Source: Saprospiraceae bacterium (GTDB lineage Bacteria > Bacteroidota > Bacteroidia > Chitinophagales > Saprospiraceae). Taken from it: DNA of 42,114 bases. Under the pieces are notes generated by a model. It ran no database searches. It saw only the letters and a program-made list of their open reading frames with translations, and had not been told where the DNA came from. The position numbers and the translations under genes were made by a program. The stretch spans positions 1 through 42,114 of the forward strand of contig JABFRV010000112.1 of the NCBI GenBank assembly GCA_013140975.1, given 5' to 3'. Positions 40,136 through 42,114 of this stretch are shown here, in pieces; the first letter of the stretch is position 1; each line of letters opens with the position of its first letter.

Positions 40136-41836
40136 TTACATCTTAATTACTTTCTCAACCTTTACTAACTTCCCACTTTCAAAGACCTCCACAATATAAA
40201 CTCCTTGATGAATCTGATCGACATCAATTCCATTACTGCCTTCATACATTCGCTTAGTTAGTACTTCCTTGCCATTAAGATCGAATAATGACAGTATCAT
40301 TCGCTGGGGAATATAATCCAACACATTCACAACAAAGTATTCATCGCATGGATTAGGAAACAATTCAATTTTAATATTAACTGTTTTATCCACAGCATTA
40401 GAAACTCCAAGATTCAAGATCTTACACAAAGTATCAGCTCCATTCTTATTCTTAGCAATTAAACACACTTCATACGTACCTTTTTTAGAATATCTATGTA
40501 TTGGATTTTGTGAAATAGAGGTACGTCCATCTTCAAAGCTCCATTCCCATTCGGTAACTTCATAAGCACTTAAATCTGTGAATTCTATATTCAAGTGATC
40601 ACTAGTATCCTGATCACGCCTCCACCAGGCCCAGGGGATGTTGTTAATTCCTAAGGTGTCACAGATGCTGTCATCGATGGGACCGAGCCGATAGTTGGGA
40701 TTATTAGAAACGCCTCTTCTTGCTATGGTCTTCAACATAAATCCGTTGGATCTTGCATCACATGCGAGACCTGGTTCATCTGGCTTATTAATAACATGCT
40801 GATAAAAGTTAGAATAAAGATTAGTAATATAAATTCTTCCGTCTGGTCCTAATTGATGTTGATTGAATTGCGATCCCCAAGGCAAAGTCTGATCAGTTAT
40901 GCTATCAACTTGTATTAAGTTATCAAGCCTATCATTTATAATTTCGTACTTATTAAGAATTAAACCTGAACTATGATAAAGGTATCTTGAATTGGGTGAA
41001 AAACTAATACCTCCTATGCCTTTTTTCACTAAGGGTTTATCTTCAATAAATGATATCTTTCCAGAACATCTGTCAAATGAAAATAGATAAATCGTCGCAC
41101 CAATAATATCACTTATACTTTCATAAAATGCTAAGAGCTTTCCATCATTCAAAAATTTCGCTTGTCCTATACCATCAATAATATTAGGTCCTGAACGAAA
41201 AGTATCTACTTTAAAGCTCCCATCATCTTGTACTAAGATGTTGTAATATAAATTTGTATTGAGCTTATTCAATAATAACCACCAATCTCTTCCATTGGCA
41301 TGCTTACATGCCGTTAAGAATCCATCATTCAAGGTATCAGAAACTAAAGTACCCTTTTCTATAATTTTATTAGTTCCTTCAATCTTAATATAATTAATTC
41401 TTGTTATTAAAAACCTTCCATTTACTCTTTCTAAATAAATATAGAAGAGCATACTCGCATTGACACTTTCTAAAGGTAAAAACATTACTCCTTGCTGTGC
41501 AATTAAAGCATCCCAGTACTTTGGTCCAGTAATTAACACATCTTTAATACTTAAATAATTGGAATCTTTAACTTCGTATCCATTTGAATAATACATCAAT
41601 CTTCCTTCTGTATTTGAAATTGATGCATTAGCATCATACAAAAACTGTCTTATGTTTAATTCAATAGATTGAATTGGATTGCCGGAAATAAAATCAACTT
41701 TAGTTATTCCAAACCTTTCATTTCCCATTCCACCACCATATCCAAATACCCAGTTAAAATCATACCGCTGCGTGATAACAGCGGTATGATAATTAATAAC
41801 AATTAATAGGAAGATATACTTAACTATTGAATGCAT
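40136..41836 (-). CDS. Secreted protein with beta-propeller-like region, PKD domain and T9SS sorting signal
   Basis: Large extracellular protein of 566 residues. The signal peptide is IVKYIFLLIVINYHTAVIT. The N-terminal two thirds (about 25-390) is beta-rich with repeated blade-like units (GISFSPNSRYLYHSSGLIL; GQAKFLNDGKLLAFYES), similar to WD40/6-bladed propellers. A PKD domain lies at about 405-480, with VTEWEWSFEDGRTSISQNP and KKGTYEVCLIAKN. The end (about 488-566) is a type A T9SS sorting domain: IELFPNPCDEYFVV opens it and GVYIVEVFESGKLVKVEKV closes it. So it should be exported by Sec, moved out by T9SS and cleaved or anchored at the surface. The start codon overlaps the end of a decayed sorting domain. 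Substrate or function unknown. Confidence 0.85.
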   Translation of the reverse strand: MHSIVKYIFLLIVINYHTAVITQRYDFNWVFGYGGGMGNERFGITKVDFISGNPIQSIELNIRQFLYDANASISNTEGRLMYYSNGYEVKDSNYLSIKDVLITGPKYWDALIAQQGVMFLPLESVNASMLFYIYLERVNGRFLITRINYIKIEGTNKIIEKGTLVSDTLNDGFLTACKHANGRDWWLLLNKLNTNLYYNILVQDDGSFKVDTFRSGPNIIDGIGQAKFLNDGKLLAFYESISDIIGATIYLFSFDRCSGKISFIEDKPLVKKGIGGISFSPNSRYLYHSSGLILNKYEIINDRLDNLIQVDSITDQTLPWGSQFNQHQLGPDGRIYITNLYSNFYQHVINKPDEPGLACDARSNGFMLKTIARRGVSNNPNYRLGPIDDSICDTLGINNIPWAWWRRDQDTSDHLNIEFTDLSAYEVTEWEWSFEDGRTSISQNPIHRYSKKGTYEVCLIAKNKNGADTLCKILNLGVSNAVDKTVNIKIELFPNPCDEYFVVNVLDYIPQRMILSLFDLNGKEVLTKRMYEGSNGIDVDQIHQGVYIVEVFESGKLVKVEKVIKM

Positions 41837-42066
41837 AATTTTTCTGTAATTGAATTGCCATTAATCAACATTGTCTTAACAAAATAACATCCGCTTTGTA
41901 TAGAATTCATTGATACCTGACACTTATTATTACAATCCTTTAATTCAATCTTGCGAATCGAAACACCACTAAGACTGATTACTTCAACAGTGGAAAAAGT
42001 TAGACTCCATCTAATATTTATATAAAATTCTAATTTTTAAATAAATCAATTCATTGAAAAAATCTT
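41824..42066 (-). pseudogene. Decayed T9SS C-terminal sorting domain
   Basis: On the minus strand, 41824-42036 is open for 70 codons without a start. It reads STVEVISLSGVSIRKIELKD, then NSIQSGCYFVKTMLINGNSI and TEKLCIQ before a stop. This is the typical second half of a T9SS sorting domain (L-G-x-Y-x-V ... G). Upstream in the same frame, KIFSMN then stops (at 42037-42039 and 42046-42048) occupy the place of the usual KIFPNP motif. The signal is therefore the remnant of a neighbouring secreted protein, interrupted by stops. Its TAG overlaps the ATG region of the next gene by 13 bases. Part may continue beyond the right edge. Confidence 0.6.
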
Positions 42067-42114
42067 GCCACTTTTAATTATCCCCTTATTGAAGTAAATT
42101 ATATACTAGTAAGA

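Noticed and set aside
1-42114. CRISPR array, rRNA, tRNA or insertion sequence
   Set aside because: No regularly spaced repeats, cloverleaf-like tRNA blocks, conserved rRNA stretches or transposase motifs were noticed in any spacer.

Overview
The window looks like chromosomal core sequence of a Bacteroidota bacterium, most like the Saprospiraceae/Chitinophagales end of the phylum; the exact lineage is inference. Signs visible in the sequence are AT-rich DNA, little evidence of Shine-Dalgarno spacing, repeated TAnnTTTG-type -7 promoter boxes, type IX secretion (T9SS) C-terminal domains, and families largely restricted to the phylum (DUF4292, DUF4293, DUF2851). I saw no rRNA, tRNA, CRISPR array or insertion sequence.

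Layout. 1-1503 (minus): kmo (cut by the left edge) and kynU, the kynurenine branch toward 3-hydroxyanthranilate and NAD. 1587-2498: xerD, divergent from kynU across a perfect 15-bp inverted repeat. 2549-4926 (minus): ECF sigma factor, probable membrane anti-sigma factor and an outer-membrane barrel protein with an acidic linker. 5070-6882 (minus): serC and a YgjP-type metallopeptidase. 7178-8431: MFS transporter. 8437-12000 (minus): TPR protein, DUF4292 lipoprotein and a catalytically dead EnvC-like LytM protein, an envelope or division cluster. 12109-13533 (minus): pyk. 13682-16906: acpP, fabF, rnc and an orphan protein starting at TTG right after the rnc stop. 16926-18170 (minus): CNNM/CBS (CorC-like) protein. 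18337-27144: a long envelope operon, mreB-mreC-mreD-mrdA-folA-DUF2851, then lpxK and a Wzi-like outer-membrane protein. 27333-31234 (minus): parC-type topoisomerase A and murA. 31614-33883: a small basic secreted protein, then lemA and two TPM-domain genes. 34296-36365 (minus): beta-carbonic anhydrase and an STAS-less SulP transporter, a likely bicarbonate pair. 36452-38345 (minus): small exported protein, FAD oxidoreductase and a periplasmic HMA metal-binding protein. 38452-39710: DUF4293, rpsT and a eukaryote-like 6-pyruvoyltetrahydropterin synthase. 39800-42114: a gene graveyard with a decayed VirD4/HerA-like ATPase tail, a T9SS-secreted PKD protein, and a decayed T9SS sorting domain overlapping that protein's start.

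The dominant theme is cell-envelope growth: shape (MreBCD, PBP2), precursors (MurA, LpxK), amidase control (EnvC-like), lipids (AcpP, FabF) and outer-membrane and secreted proteins. No convincing new defence or mobile system is visible. The most unusual items are the two pseudogene remnants near the right end, the dyad between kynU and xerD, apparently leaderless promoters at several genes, a probable CTG start for lpxK, the Cys-to-Asp MurA, and the orphan gene behind rnc.
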